A stretch of 64,000 nt of DNA from Megalonaias nervosa (Eukaryota; Mollusca; Bivalvia; Unionida; Unionidae): NCBI GenBank assembly GCA_016617855.1, contig JAECUM010001877.1, positions 124,001 through 188,000 on the forward strand, in the 5' to 3' direction. Of the stretch, positions 8,364 through 17,975 are shown piece after piece. The notes under the pieces are model-generated. The model searched no databases. It was not told where the DNA came from and worked only from the letters and a program-made list of their open reading frames with translations. The position numbers and the translations under genes were made by a program. Within the stretch, counting starts at the first letter, position 1. Every line of letters starts with the position of its first letter.

Positions 8364-8924
8364 ATGATATGCAAGTGCGACTCTGACAGAGATTTATGTC
8401 TCGAGCAAAATAAAATTGTCACATACTGTCAAAGTTATAACAACAGAGAAATAATTGGAACAGGTATAGACATACATAAATTGATTGGCAAATTGCCAAA
8501 ACCAAAGAGCGGTTGGACATTGCCAGGCCATAAATATACTGGACCTTATAATCCGCTAGATAAACAACTAGATGAAAATGATAATCCGCTGCCTGGACAA
8601 GAACCTTACAATCAAGTTGACGCAATAGCAGTGCGTCATGATATTTGTTATCGTGACATTGAACGCCCTGATAACGTTCGTGTAGAAAATTCAAAATCAG
8701 ACTGTGATAAAGTAATGTTAGACGAACTTCGTGACGTGAACCCGATAAATATGCGAGAACGTTTTGATAGAAGGCTGGTGCAGGGTTTTATTGGAGCAAA
8801 ATATAAATTAGGACTTGGGGAAGAATTGTATGATGATCTGGCAGCTGAACTACACAAACCTAAGAAAAAAAGTTTATGCGACGTAAAGTTGTCGCAAATG
8901 CCGTTGATGATATCTGGGCGATAG
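8364..8924 (+). CDS. Parvovirus-type phospholipase A2-like domain protein, probably the N-terminal part of a PLA2-integrase ORF
   Basis: 186 codons. Motifs: a calcium-loop-like YTGPYNPLDKQ at about residues 52-62, VRHDICYRDI near 91-100 with the catalytic His-Asp, and SDCDKVMLDEL near 111-121 with the second Asp. This is the order of the parvovirus VP1-type PLA2 that breaches endosomal membranes. The tail EELYDDLAAELHKPKKK runs directly into the integrase in the -1 frame at a 7-A run (8865-8871). The last ~15 codons are out-of-frame integrase sequence, so the true reading frame probably continued into it. Confidence 0.85.
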   Translation: MICKCDSDRDLCLEQNKIVTYCQSYNNREIIGTGIDIHKLIGKLPKPKSGWTLPGHKYTGPYNPLDKQLDENDNPLPGQEPYNQVDAIAVRHDICYRDIERPDNVRVENSKSDCDKVMLDELRDVNPINMRERFDRRLVQGFIGAKYKLGLGEELYDDLAAELHKPKKKSLCDVKLSQMPLMISGR

Positions 8925-9727
8925 ATTTAGTTGATGTGTCAAATCTTGCTCAGTTTAATGATAATAAGAAATATTTGTTTAACGTTGCAGATGTTTTTAG
9001 TAAATATGCTTTTAGTGTTCCAGTTTCAGACAAGACAGGCACGTCAATGACTGACGCGTTAAAACAAATAATAACAACTACAGAAAGAAAACCAAGTAGA
9101 ATCTGGACCGATCACGGAGCAGAATTTTTCAATAAAAAGTTCGAGCAGTTTTTGGAACAAAATAGTATCAAAAAGTATGTTACAGGAAACGAAGGTAAAA
9201 GCGTTGTCGTCGAGCGATTTAATCGCACGCTAAACGAAAAAATACACAAATATTTGACAGCTAAAAACACAAACAGATACGTCGATGAGCTTCCGCAGAT
9301 AGTCGACGAATATAATAACACGAAACACCGAACCACTATATTGTCGCTAAACAACGCAATCAAAAATCCGATATTAGCGAATGAAAACATGTACCGCAGA
9401 CATAAATTTAAAGTGGGTGATAAAGTTAGAATTTCTCTGACGAAGAAAACATTTGAAAAAGGATTTACTCCAAACTGGAGCGAACAAGTATTTGTTGTTG
9501 ATAAAGTACTTTTAACAATACCCGTAACATACGCGTTGAAAGATTTATTACGTGAGCCGATCATTGGTAGTTTTTACGAGCAGGAACTTCAGACAACTTC
9601 TCAAGACGTATTTGTTATTGAAAAAGTTATCCGAAAACGCGGCGACAAAAGTTTAGTTAAGTGGAGAGGATACAGCGATAAATTTAATAGTTGGATCCCA
9701 ACTAAGTCAATGCAAAATTATTTATAA
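8876..9727 (+). CDS. RVE-family integrase with C-terminal chromodomain
   Basis: 283 codons, uninterrupted. The DDE triad is visible: first Asp in DDIWAIDLVDV, second in WTDHGAEFFNKKF, Glu in KSVVVERFNRTLNEKIHKY. The C-terminus, from about VFVIEKVIRKRGDKSL to KWRGYSDKFNSWIPTK, is a chromodomain, which in Polintons may steer insertion to particular chromatin. The ATG at 8876 is only the first Met after the frame change; the real start probably lies in the PLA2 ORF. The enzyme inserts element DNA and makes 6-bp target duplications in this family. Confidence 0.95.
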   Translation: MRRKVVANAVDDIWAIDLVDVSNLAQFNDNKKYLFNVADVFSKYAFSVPVSDKTGTSMTDALKQIITTTERKPSRIWTDHGAEFFNKKFEQFLEQNSIKKYVTGNEGKSVVVERFNRTLNEKIHKYLTAKNTNRYVDELPQIVDEYNNTKHRTTILSLNNAIKNPILANENMYRRHKFKVGDKVRISLTKKTFEKGFTPNWSEQVFVVDKVLLTIPVTYALKDLLREPIIGSFYEQELQTTSQDVFVIEKVIRKRGDKSLVKWRGYSDKFNSWIPTKSMQNYL

Positions 9728-9751
9728 CGTTATTATAAATTTGTTCGTATT

Positions 9752-10245
9752 TCACAAGTACAAATTTACATTTGATAGTTTCCATAACGAAATTAAATGT
9801 AATTTTCTTTCATTATCAACTGGCATCAAATTGAATATCTTAGTAAAAATGAAATCGTATTTTATGCTCCTTTGCTGGCCAGTTATCTTCAGATTTAAAA
9901 ACGGTTTGATAAGCTGCCAAAATGTTTGTTGTTCGGCAACTGTAAAATTAAATTTTATTATTTTTTAGCAATGTGATACTTAACATTATATCGTCCAGTT
10001 GTTGGTCTGCTGTAATTTTTTCTGTCAGCGACGGCGACTATCTCATCTTCATCGTCAGATTCGTTGTTGTATAAAATATCATCTTCACTATAACTAGCAG
10101 ATTTGTCTATATCTGTAGAGATTAAATTGTCGTTAGTGATTGGTAAAATTACTTGTAGTTTTGTTACTGGTAATTTTGTGGCGATTTTCTCGCTGGTGAT
10201 ATAATCTTCCGAATATATTTCAGCAAGCCTTTTCATAAAGGTCAT
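9752..10245 (-). pseudogene. Hypothetical Polinton protein, frameshifted, minus strand
   Basis: The N-terminal frame (10245-9958, 95 aa) starts MTFMKRLAEIYSEDY and has an acidic patch (NNESDDEDEIVAV). It ends RYNVKYHIAKK at a TAA in an A-run. A second frame is open from about 9957 down to a TGA at 9754-9752 and contains VAEQQTFWQLIKPFLNLKI. One extra base in the A-run would join them into about 165 residues. It is divergent from the ORF at 10280 (34-bp gap). Family unknown. The plus-strand ORF over 9741-9968 is its antisense. Confidence 0.5.
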
Positions 10246-10279
10246 ATTATAATATACTTTTATCTAATTTATAATAATA

Positions 10280-10666
10280 ATGTCCAGCGAAACGAAATCT
10301 CCTGATGTAAAATATCATCAAAAAGTTAATATATTAAATTATAAGGAACTAGCCGAAGCAGTTCGAAAATGTCTGTCGGGTTATAGTGCATATTCTGTTG
10401 ACGTTATTGTGATGCCTGACGAGAATGATAGAATATTACTAACAGTAGCAGAAAAAAATAAACTTAATGATAGTGCTTTTATAACATTAAAATTTGATCG
10501 CGATGATGTTTTGATGTTTGCTCATAGCTGTCTTAATAAGACAGAATTACGAAATATAATCAATCATCATATTTTAAAACTAAATCTATCAAATGTTGAC
10601 TTTGATGTTGCTGATTTAGATTTACCGTCAGCTACAAATTTTACTGCACGAGAATTAATCTCATGA
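10280..10666 (+). CDS. Hypothetical protein
   Basis: 128 codons, no lesions, starting MSSETKSPDVKYHQKVN after an AT-rich TTATAATAATA leader. It reads as a small soluble acidic protein with no membrane segment. From about codon 97 to the end it overlaps the 3' end of the antisense HNH gene, so either the two genes overlap tail to tail or the last ~30 residues of this ORF are read-through into the inserted HNH gene. Family not recognised. Confidence 0.5.
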   Translation: MSSETKSPDVKYHQKVNILNYKELAEAVRKCLSGYSAYSVDVIVMPDENDRILLTVAEKNKLNDSAFITLKFDRDDVLMFAHSCLNKTELRNIINHHILKLNLSNVDFDVADLDLPSATNFTARELIS

Positions 10667-11368
10667 TATTTTGCTGCAGCTGACATTGATTTAAATTTCA
10701 TTTTTTCTCCAGTTTCTAAATTTGTTGAAACAATTGATGTAGTCAGATTTTTAAAATTATTACCGCCACCTATACCACGTTTAGTATTTTCTTCTTGTGT
10801 GACTAAATCTAAATTTTCAATTCTATTATTTGTTTTAATGTTATCAATATGATCGATAACTAAATTATTTGGAATAGCACCATTGAATGTTTCATACACA
10901 AAACGATGTGATAGACAACAAACAAAATCTGTTTTAGTTCCACGTATCATCACCGTCGCAAATTACCTAATACTTTTTTTTTTCTTATATGTCGAATAAT
11001 TTTACGATCATTAGCTTCGTATAGATTAAATACTGGATGAGGTTGAAACTCATGTTGTAAAGCTAAATTTTCAATATTATCATCGCTAATCGAATTATTT
11101 ACTCTATATACTCGTCGTCCTTCTGGAATATCATCGCAGAACAAAGTATAGATAAAATCTTTTTCTAAACATTTCGGTGATATCTGTGTCATCACCTTTC
11201 ACTGAAATTATGATACCAGCTGGAGTTGGTCTGCCAATAGTTTTTTTTAGATTTTATGTCAATTACCGAACCTAATGCATTTCCAGCATATAGGTTATAC
11301 TTCGGATGAACATGATAAGTTTCTTGCTCTTCCGCTGTCAGTCTGATATATCTCAAAATTTCTGTCAT
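10567..11368 (-). pseudogene. HNH endonuclease with two tandem modules, broken
   Basis: The intact second module (10953-10567) has HRFVYETFNGAIPNNLVIDH followed by IDNIKTNNRIENLDL, the His-Asn-His core, then a NUMOD-like tail (FKSMSAAAKYHEINSR). An upstream frame (11195-10950) ends with HPVFNLYEANDRKIIRHIR, the leader of that module, and itself contains IPEGRRVYRVNNSISDDNIE, a copy of the HNH core with the key His replaced. A further frame from the ATG at 11368 contains HPKYNLYAGNALGSVIDIK, a second leader. So the gene was [leader-HNH][leader-HNH-NUMOD], with frameshifts near 11240, 11190 and a TGA/TAA break near 10950. Confidence 0.8.
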
Positions 11369-11476
11369 TATACCATAAAGATTTTATATCTCTAATTGCT
11401 TTTTCAACTTGGCGTTGCTGTGAGTTATCGATCGAACAACCAATTAGAGATATAATATTACACTATATATATAACA
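11369..11476. promoter_or_regulatory. Divergent promoter region with inverted repeat, upstream of PolB
   Basis: The gap between the divergent HNH (minus) and PolB (plus) genes. TTATATCTCTAATTG at 11384-11398 is repeated as a perfect inverted copy at 11441-11455, spaced by 42 bp, and CTATATATATAA sits just before the PolB ATG at 11477. A symmetric operator, divergent promoter or hairpin are all possible; function is inferred. Confidence 0.45.
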
Positions 11477-14400
11477 ATGCTGAAATTGCGTGATATTGCT
11501 AAAAAGAGCATTATCAAAGCAGAAAAAATTGCTAGTGCAATGACAGGATATGACAGCAGTTACAAATTTGATAATCAAAATGTTTTAGCAAATTTTAACT
11601 CCACAAATTTATATCATCTTTTATAACCTGTTATAGCTCAAGAACTTGCAGCTCACAAAAGTATCAAACTAATAGTACAATATCATACGATTTTATCAAA
11701 ATTACATGCAGTCGAAAAAGATATACTTGATATAATTTTTGAAAATACAAGTTTCAACAGCGAAATTTCCGAACCATATCTAACATCGAAATCACGAAAA
11801 ATATTAACTGGAACAAATATTGCCACAGTCGCCGATGAAATACACCAAGAAATAAATAAAAAATTGGAGGAATTTACTTCATCTGGGTCAGGTTGGAAAT
11901 TTGAAATGATAAAAGAAGTTTTAATTCACACAGCAAAATATAACATACTGTGAGGTAGTTCTTACGTTGATCTCCCTAAAAAAATTAAAAACAAAAAATG
12001 CTATATAAATGTTAAAAACAACGACGATCAATGTTTTTGTTGGGCAATTTTGTCGGAGAGACATCCTCAGAGTGACCATAATGATAGAATTGAAAAGTAT
12101 TTGCTATATCAAGACGAACTAAATTTTAACGGGATAACTTTTCCAGTGTCTGAAAATCAGATACCAAAGTTTGAAAAACAAAACAATATTTCAGTAAATG
12201 TTTTCGGACTAGATGAGCGAGAAAATGTTTACCCAAGGTATATTTCAGAGACTGCTACACAAAAGACAATAAATTTATTATTTTATCGAGGACATTATTG
12301 TTGAATAAAAAACTTTAACGGTTTAGTTGGCGGACAGTACAATAAAAACAGAAAAAAGAAATATTTCTGTTGCAGATGTTTGCAGGGTTTTCTAAACCTG
12401 AAAAACTACAGGAACATCTTAAATACTGTATCAACGTTCAAATAATAACTATGCCAAGCGAGAAAGAAAAAGTCTTAAAATTTAAGAACTACGATCATAA
12501 GCTAAATATACCTTTGGTTATCTATGCCGATTTTGAGTGTCTACTCGTTCCAGTGGCTGGCTCAGAAAATGACCCTAATAAATCAAATACAAGAAAAATA
12601 CAACAACATGTTCCTTGCGGAGTAGCTTATAAAATAGTTTGTTGCATCGACAATAAGTTTTCATGTCCGGTTAAGTTATATAGATGTAAAGATGGAGAAT
12701 CTGAATGTCGCGCAATTTGGCTGCTAAAAAATCTTATAGATGATGTTAATAAAATTTCTAACAGATTATTTTAAACAGCTCCAATGAAAATAACATCTGA
12801 GCAACAACTTGAATTTGATGAAGCAGTTAATTGTCATATTTGCGAGAAGTTATTGGTAGACTCAAACGGAGTCTGAGATAAAGTTCGTGATCATTGTCAT
12901 TTAACTGGTCAGTATCGTGGAGCGGTTCATAATAATTGTAATTTAAAATTTCATGCACCAAAGTTTATACCTGTCGTTTTACATAACTTTCGCGGCTATG
13001 ATAGTCATATTATTGTAGAAGCTTTTGGTAACGAGGAAATTAAATCTAAACTAAAACTAAATAATAAGATAAAATGTATTCCAAATAATTTTGAAAAGTA
13101 TATGTCAGTTACTCTCGGAAAATTACGTTTTATTGACAGTCTGCAATTGATGGCAGCATCATTAGATGAGCTTGTAAAAGGTTGTAGCACTTTTAGTAAT
13201 CTGCGAAATTGCTTTGGTGAAAACTACGTCGATCTGACAAATAAAGGTATCTTTCCATATGAATATCTCGACGACTGGAGCAGATTTGATGAAACTTCTC
13301 TGCCCAGCAAAGACAAATTTTACTCGTAGCTTAAAAATGAAGATATTGCAGACGACAAGTATAAATATGCACAAGATATTTGGAATAAATTTAACTGCAG
13401 AACATTTGGTGATTATCATGATTTATATTTGAAAACAGATGTTTTATTACTAGCAGATGTTGTTGAAAGTTTTCGTCAAGTTAGTCATAAAAATTATGGA
13501 CTAGATCCTTGTTGGTATTATTCTGCTCCCGGGCCGTCATGGGACGCTCTACTAACAACAAGGAAAATAGAATTGGATCTCTTGACAGATATCGATATGT
13601 TCAATTTTATTGAAAAAGGTATCAGAGGCGGAATTAGTGTTATAACAAAAAAAAAAAAAATATGCAGTAGCTAATAATAAATATCTAAAAAATTATGATA
13701 AAAATCTCTCATCTAATCATATTTTTTTATCTGGATCCTAATAATTTATATGAATATGCAATGTCAGAGCCAATGCCTTGCGGTGGATTTCATTGGATAT
13801 CTCCAGTCCAGATCAATTTCTTAAAGAAACTGAAAAAGATTTACATGATATTTCATACTTTGTTGAAGTCGATCTAGATTATCCTAGTTCGTTACATGAT
13901 CTACATAACGACTACCCATTTTGTGCAGAATCGATGATGATAGATTACAGTTTACTATCACCTGAACAACGAGCTATGACAACAGCAACAAATTCGATTG
14001 TTAATAAGTTAGTTCCAAATTTGTTCAATAAAAGAAATTACGTGATACATTATAAAAATTTAAAACAAGCAGTAGATGCTGGACTGATTCTGAGAAAAGT
14101 CCATCGTGTACTAAAATTTAATCAGTCGAGGTGGATGGCGGATTATATTAACTTAAATACGAAACGTCGTGCTATAGCTAAGACCGACTTTGAGAAAAAC
14201 TTTTTCAAGTTGATGAACAACTCGGTATTTGGTAAGACAATGGAAAACATTAGAAAACGAGTTTCGATAGAAATTTTTAATGATATAAATCGTAGAAATA
14301 AATTAGTTAACGACGACGGTTTTGTTAGCATAAAAATATTTAATGAAAATCTTGCTGCAATACAACGACGAAACACAAATTTAACGTTAAATAAACCTAT

Positions 14401-14973
14401 TTATGTATGTGTATTTGATATATCAAAGTGGTTGATGTACGATTTTCACTATAATTTTACCAAAAAGTAGTGGCCAGATTCGGAGTTGCTATTTACTGAT
14501 ACAGACTCGCTAGTTTATAATATAAAATGTGAGGATGTCTATCAAGATATTCATAAACACCGTGACCTATTTGATTTATCAGATTATCCGACTAGTAGTG
14601 GATTTAATGATAATACGAATAAAAAAGTTATTGGTAAATTTAAGGACGAATTTATGTTTGTGCCAGTGAAAGAGTTTGTTGGACTTCGAAGTAAAATGTA
14701 CCTTGTGATATTAGATGATAATAAACTGACAAAAAAGCGAAAGGTATCCCTCGCGGATATGTGAAAAAGATGATGCATTTTGACGATTTTAAAGCAGCGC
14801 TAAACAATAATATCAGTTTTATTAAGACAAATGTCATTAGATCAAATCATCACAAACTTGAAACTGATACGATTATCAAACGTGGACTTAGCAATTTTGA
14901 TGATAAAAGATATTGCGAGGACAGAATTAATACGTTAGCTATTGGACACTATGCAATTTTATCTAAACTTTAG
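11477..14973 (+). pseudogene. polB: Protein-primed family B DNA polymerase (pPolB), multiply broken
   Basis: The start MLKLRDIAKKSI opens an N-terminal domain, followed by a C2H2-like finger (FCCRC, then EHLKYC). Exonuclease motif I is IYADFECLL near 12520. A CHICEKLL...RDHCHLTG...HNNCNLKF zinc-binding insertion lies at 12832-12950. Exo III is YLKTDVLLLADVVESF near 13425. Motif A is YLDPNNLYEYAM near 13728, motif B KLMNNSVFGKTMENIRKR near 14205, and motif C LFTDTDSLVYN near 14489. The C-terminus ends in NTLAIGHYA. In-frame stops lie at 11624, 11951, 12302, 12772, 12874, 13327 and 14468; frameshifts lie near 12395, 13650, 13720, 13800 and 14733. All three stop codons occur. The enzyme replicates Polinton DNA with a terminal-protein primer; this copy is non-functional. 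Confidence 0.95.
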
Positions 14974-14978
14974 AAATA

Positions 14979-15431
14979 ATGTTCGAAAATTTAACGTTAG
15001 ACGATGGAATTAGCAGTAAAATAAAAAAATTGATGACAAATAACCAGCAATTATCAGTCGAATTTAATTATGAAATTTCGGGTATTTGCTTTAGTAAATT
15101 TGATAGAACGAAACTCTCGCTCATTAAATCAGATAACAGCAAATATTTTGATTATCTTGAAAAGTTGAGAGATGAGCTTATGTTAAAATACGATAATTTT
15201 CATGATCCTGTAAGTCAGGAAAAATATACCAAAATTAATATAGACTTAGACCGGTCGAAGGTTTTCGGAAAAGGTAGTAAGTATCTTCTCAGTAAGATAG
15301 CAATAAGAGAGTTATTCGAATGCCGTCGAAAAGTAAGTGGAAAAATTAAATTTTATTTGTATCAACATGATAATCAATCATTTCTGATGGCTACTGTTGA
15401 TGTTCTAGTGATTGGCGATGAAGTTCTTTAA
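14979..15431 (+). CDS. Hypothetical protein downstream of PolB
   Basis: An intact 150-codon ORF starting MFENLTLDDGISSKIKKL, 5 bp after the end of the PolB frame. The C-terminal half (SKYLLSKIAIRELFECRRKV, then KIKFYLYQHDN and FLMATVDVLVI) alternates short beta strands with basic residues. It could be a small nucleic-acid-binding replication accessory, but no known motif is visible. It is the last element-like gene before the right flank and, unlike PolB, carries no lesion. Confidence 0.6.
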   Translation: MFENLTLDDGISSKIKKLMTNNQQLSVEFNYEISGICFSKFDRTKLSLIKSDNSKYFDYLEKLRDELMLKYDNFHDPVSQEKYTKINIDLDRSKVFGKGSKYLLSKIAIRELFECRRKVSGKIKFYLYQHDNQSFLMATVDVLVIGDEVL

Positions 15432-15989
15432 AAAAATGAGATATCTGTCTGTCCTTCTTGTATTTTGAAGGGAGATAACTCTTTCTGTCTTCCTTGCATT
15501 TTTAAGGCAGAGGTTGTCGCCCTTAGATTTTTAGGGGAGATAACACTGTTTATTTACCTTACATTTTGTTTATTTTTATTTTACTGATAAATAATGTTTT
15601 CTTTGTTGTTTTTTTAAAGAAAAATTATCTTCGTTTTTATGATTTTATCAAATTCCTTCCTTCGTTGAGATCTTTTTAACGATAACATTTAAGATAAAAA
15701 TGAAAAATACAAAACGAATAAGCCACGCCCACTGTGTAAGCTACTTTTGGACTTCCAAGTGCTAGTCAGCTTATATACAATACAACCTTATTTATATTGG
15801 GGATCCTCCCAAAGATCGAACTTCAACAGAAAAAAACACACTCTTCCACCATGTCACCACTTGGTGGGTGTACTTTTGCACTCCCCGGGTTTTGATTTGG
15901 GGGTAGAGCAAAAATCTGTTGAACGTAGAGAAGGCCCCCGTTTGTGTGTGTGCTGTCCTTAGAGTTAAGTTAATTAAGTCTTAGAGATA
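15432..15989. other. Right flank of Polinton, no gene recognised
   Basis: Contains three loosely repeated segments with GGGAGATAAC (15470-15545), a T-rich stretch, then GC-richer sequence from 15780. GGGAGATAAC-like words are common in mollusc genomes. The right terminal repeat of the Polinton may lie here but cannot be identified without the left end. The open frame at 15747-15962 has no protein-like features. Confidence 0.4.
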
Positions 15990-16360
15990 AGTTTATATGT
16001 AACCTCTGAACCTGCTAGGATGTTATTTGACAACCTAGGGGTTCACATGGGGTTGTAACTGTGCTGTCCATTATCTGTTGTCCAGATCGCCCTCTGAGCC
16101 TTCTAGAATGTCGTTTGGCAATCTAGGGGTTCACATGGGGGTTGGTCTTTTCAAATTACCCTCTGGACCTTCTAGAATGTCGTTTATGAATCTAGGGGTT
16201 CACATGGAGGTTGTGTTTCGTCTAATTTTGAATATCCTCTGAGCTTTCTAGGATGTTGTTTGACAACCTAGGAGTTCACATGGGGATATTTCGATTGCAC
16301 CTGAGCTTGCTAGAATGTTGTTTGGCAATCTAGGAGTTCACATGGGGTTGTGTTGTGATT
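15990..16360. repeat. Five degenerate copies of a ~53-bp motif
   Basis: Each copy runs CCTCTGAGC, then TTCTAGAATGTCGTTTGGCA, then ATCTAGGGGTTCACATGGGG, with variable spacers of 10-25 bp. Copies start near 15998, 16090, 16151, 16229 and 16300. The pairs CTAG...CTAG inside each copy give it short dyad symmetry. No coding potential is seen. Confidence 0.75.
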
Positions 16361-16442
16361 ATATGTTTTGTAAATATTTTTGTATATCATTGTTAAATAA
16401 AACATAATTAGATGCTTAATTTTGTCTAAACTTTAAAATATG

Positions 16443-16631
16443 GTAGTAAACTAATAGGCTGGTCCTGGATCAGAGACCGAACTCCCCCAAAACAAATCAG
16501 GTAACACAAAAAATGTTTAATTTATCAGGTATACAAAAAATAACTTCCTTAGTAAAACACTTTGTGTTACCTGATTTGTTTTACTAGGGGAGTTGGGTCT
16601 CTGGTCCAGGATCTGCCTATTAGTTTACTAC
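16443..16631. mobile_element. Foldback MITE with ~70-bp terminal inverted repeats
   Basis: The left arm, 16443-16510, starts GTAGTAAACTAATAGGC and ends in CAGGTAACACAAA. The right arm, 16561-16631, is its inverted copy with a 3-bp length difference and a handful of substitutions. A 50-bp AT-rich centre separates them. There is no ORF. Target duplication not resolved. Confidence 0.8.
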
Positions 16632-17815
16632 TTGTATAACTCATGATTGCATATATAATTTATAATCAATGCATGTATAATTCATAATCAACGCATGTAT
16701 AATTTATAATCAAAGCATCCATAATTCATAATCAACGCATGTATAAGTCATAATTGCATTTATAATTCATAATCATTGCATATATAATTCATAATCAATG
16801 CATGCATAATTCATAATCAATGCATGTATAATTCATAATCAATGCATGTATTTCATAATTAATGGAAGTAAAATTCATAATCAGTGCATGTATACTTCAT
16901 AATCCATGCATGTATAACTAATAATCCAAGCATTTATAATTCAAAATCAATGCATGTATAATTCAAAATTAAAGCATGTATAATTCATAATCAACGCACG
17001 TATAATTCATAATTTCAGGCATAATTCATAATCAATGCATTTATAATTCATAATCACTTTATGGATAATTCATAACCAATGCATGCATAATTCATAATCA
17101 GTGCATGTATACTTCATAATCCATGCATGTATAACTCAAAATCAATACGTGTATAATTCATAATTAAAGCATGTATAATTCAATTCATAATCAAAGCATG
17201 TATAATTCATAATTGCATGTAAAATTCATAATCAAAGCATGTATAATTCATAAACGTTACACCTATAATTCATGATCAATGCATGTATAATTCATAACCC
17301 GTCCATTTATAATTCATAATCCATGCATATATAATTCATAATTGCATGTATAATTCATAATCAATGCGTGTATAATTCATAATCAATGGATGTAAAAGTC
17401 ATAATCCATGCATATATAATTCATAATCCATGCGTGTAAACTTCATAATCGATGAATGTATAATTCATAATCAATGCATGTATAATTTATAATCCATGCA
17501 TGTACAATTCATAATCAATGCATTTTTAATTCATAATTAATTCATGTATAATTCATAATTAATGCATGTATAATTCATAATCAATGCATGCATAATTCAT
17601 AATCAATGCATGTATAATTCATAATCCTTGCATATATGATTTATCACCAATAGATGTATAATTCATAAATGCATATATAATTCATTATCAATGCATGTAT
17701 AATTCATATCAATACATGTATAATTTACAACCAATGCATGTATAATTCATAATCAATGCATTTATAATTTAAAATCAATATATACATAATTGATAATCAA
17801 TTGAAACACACTATA
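16632..17815. repeat. ~22-bp AT-rich tandem satellite
   Basis: About fifty diverged copies of a unit close to AATCAATGCATGTATAATTC plus AT. The palindromic ATGCAT core recurs at nearly every unit. The array begins immediately after the foldback MITE. No coding capacity. Confidence 0.92.
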
Positions 17816-17975
17816 ATCTTTCCATTAATGAATGGAAAAATAAACCAACGTGAAAATATCAGAGGGCGCCATTTCAGACACATTTAGCTTATTCTATTCT
17901 CTGTTAGTGACTTCCTATGCAAATGCATTTCGTGGGATGATCTAGCAAATTTCTACTTATTGCACGTCATCAGGC

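Larger units (their letters stand above)
1..15431. mobile_element. Polinton/Maverick (adintovirus-like) element, left end outside window, degraded copy
   Basis: This stretch holds the Polinton hallmark set: packaging ATPase, minor and major capsid proteins, adenain-like protease, RVE integrase with chromodomain and protein-primed PolB, packed with short AT-rich intergenic gaps. Polintons are self-synthesising, virus-like DNA transposons with 15-20 kb length, terminal inverted repeats and 6-bp target duplications. The left terminus lies beyond base 1 and I could not recognise a right terminal repeat, so the right border is set at the last element-like ORF and may lie a few hundred bases further. 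Capsid proteins and integrase core are open; PolB is clearly dead, so this copy cannot replicate by itself. Confidence 0.93.

Noticed and set aside
9741..9968. Plus-strand ORF of 75 codons
   Set aside because: It is antisense to the second half of the minus-strand gene at 9752-10245, which has better protein-like composition.
11477..14973. Alternative genetic code explaining the in-frame stops of PolB
   Set aside because: TAA, TAG and TGA all occur and frame changes are also present; neighbouring genes end normally with the same codons.
15432..15780. Right terminal inverted repeat of the Polinton
   Set aside because: The left end is outside the window, so no inverted partner can be tested; border left open.
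15747..15962. Plus-strand ORF of 71 codons
   Set aside because: No protein-like features; lies in repeat-rich flank.
16632..17815. CRISPR array
   Set aside because: Contiguous diverged 22-bp units without unique spacers, in a eukaryotic context.
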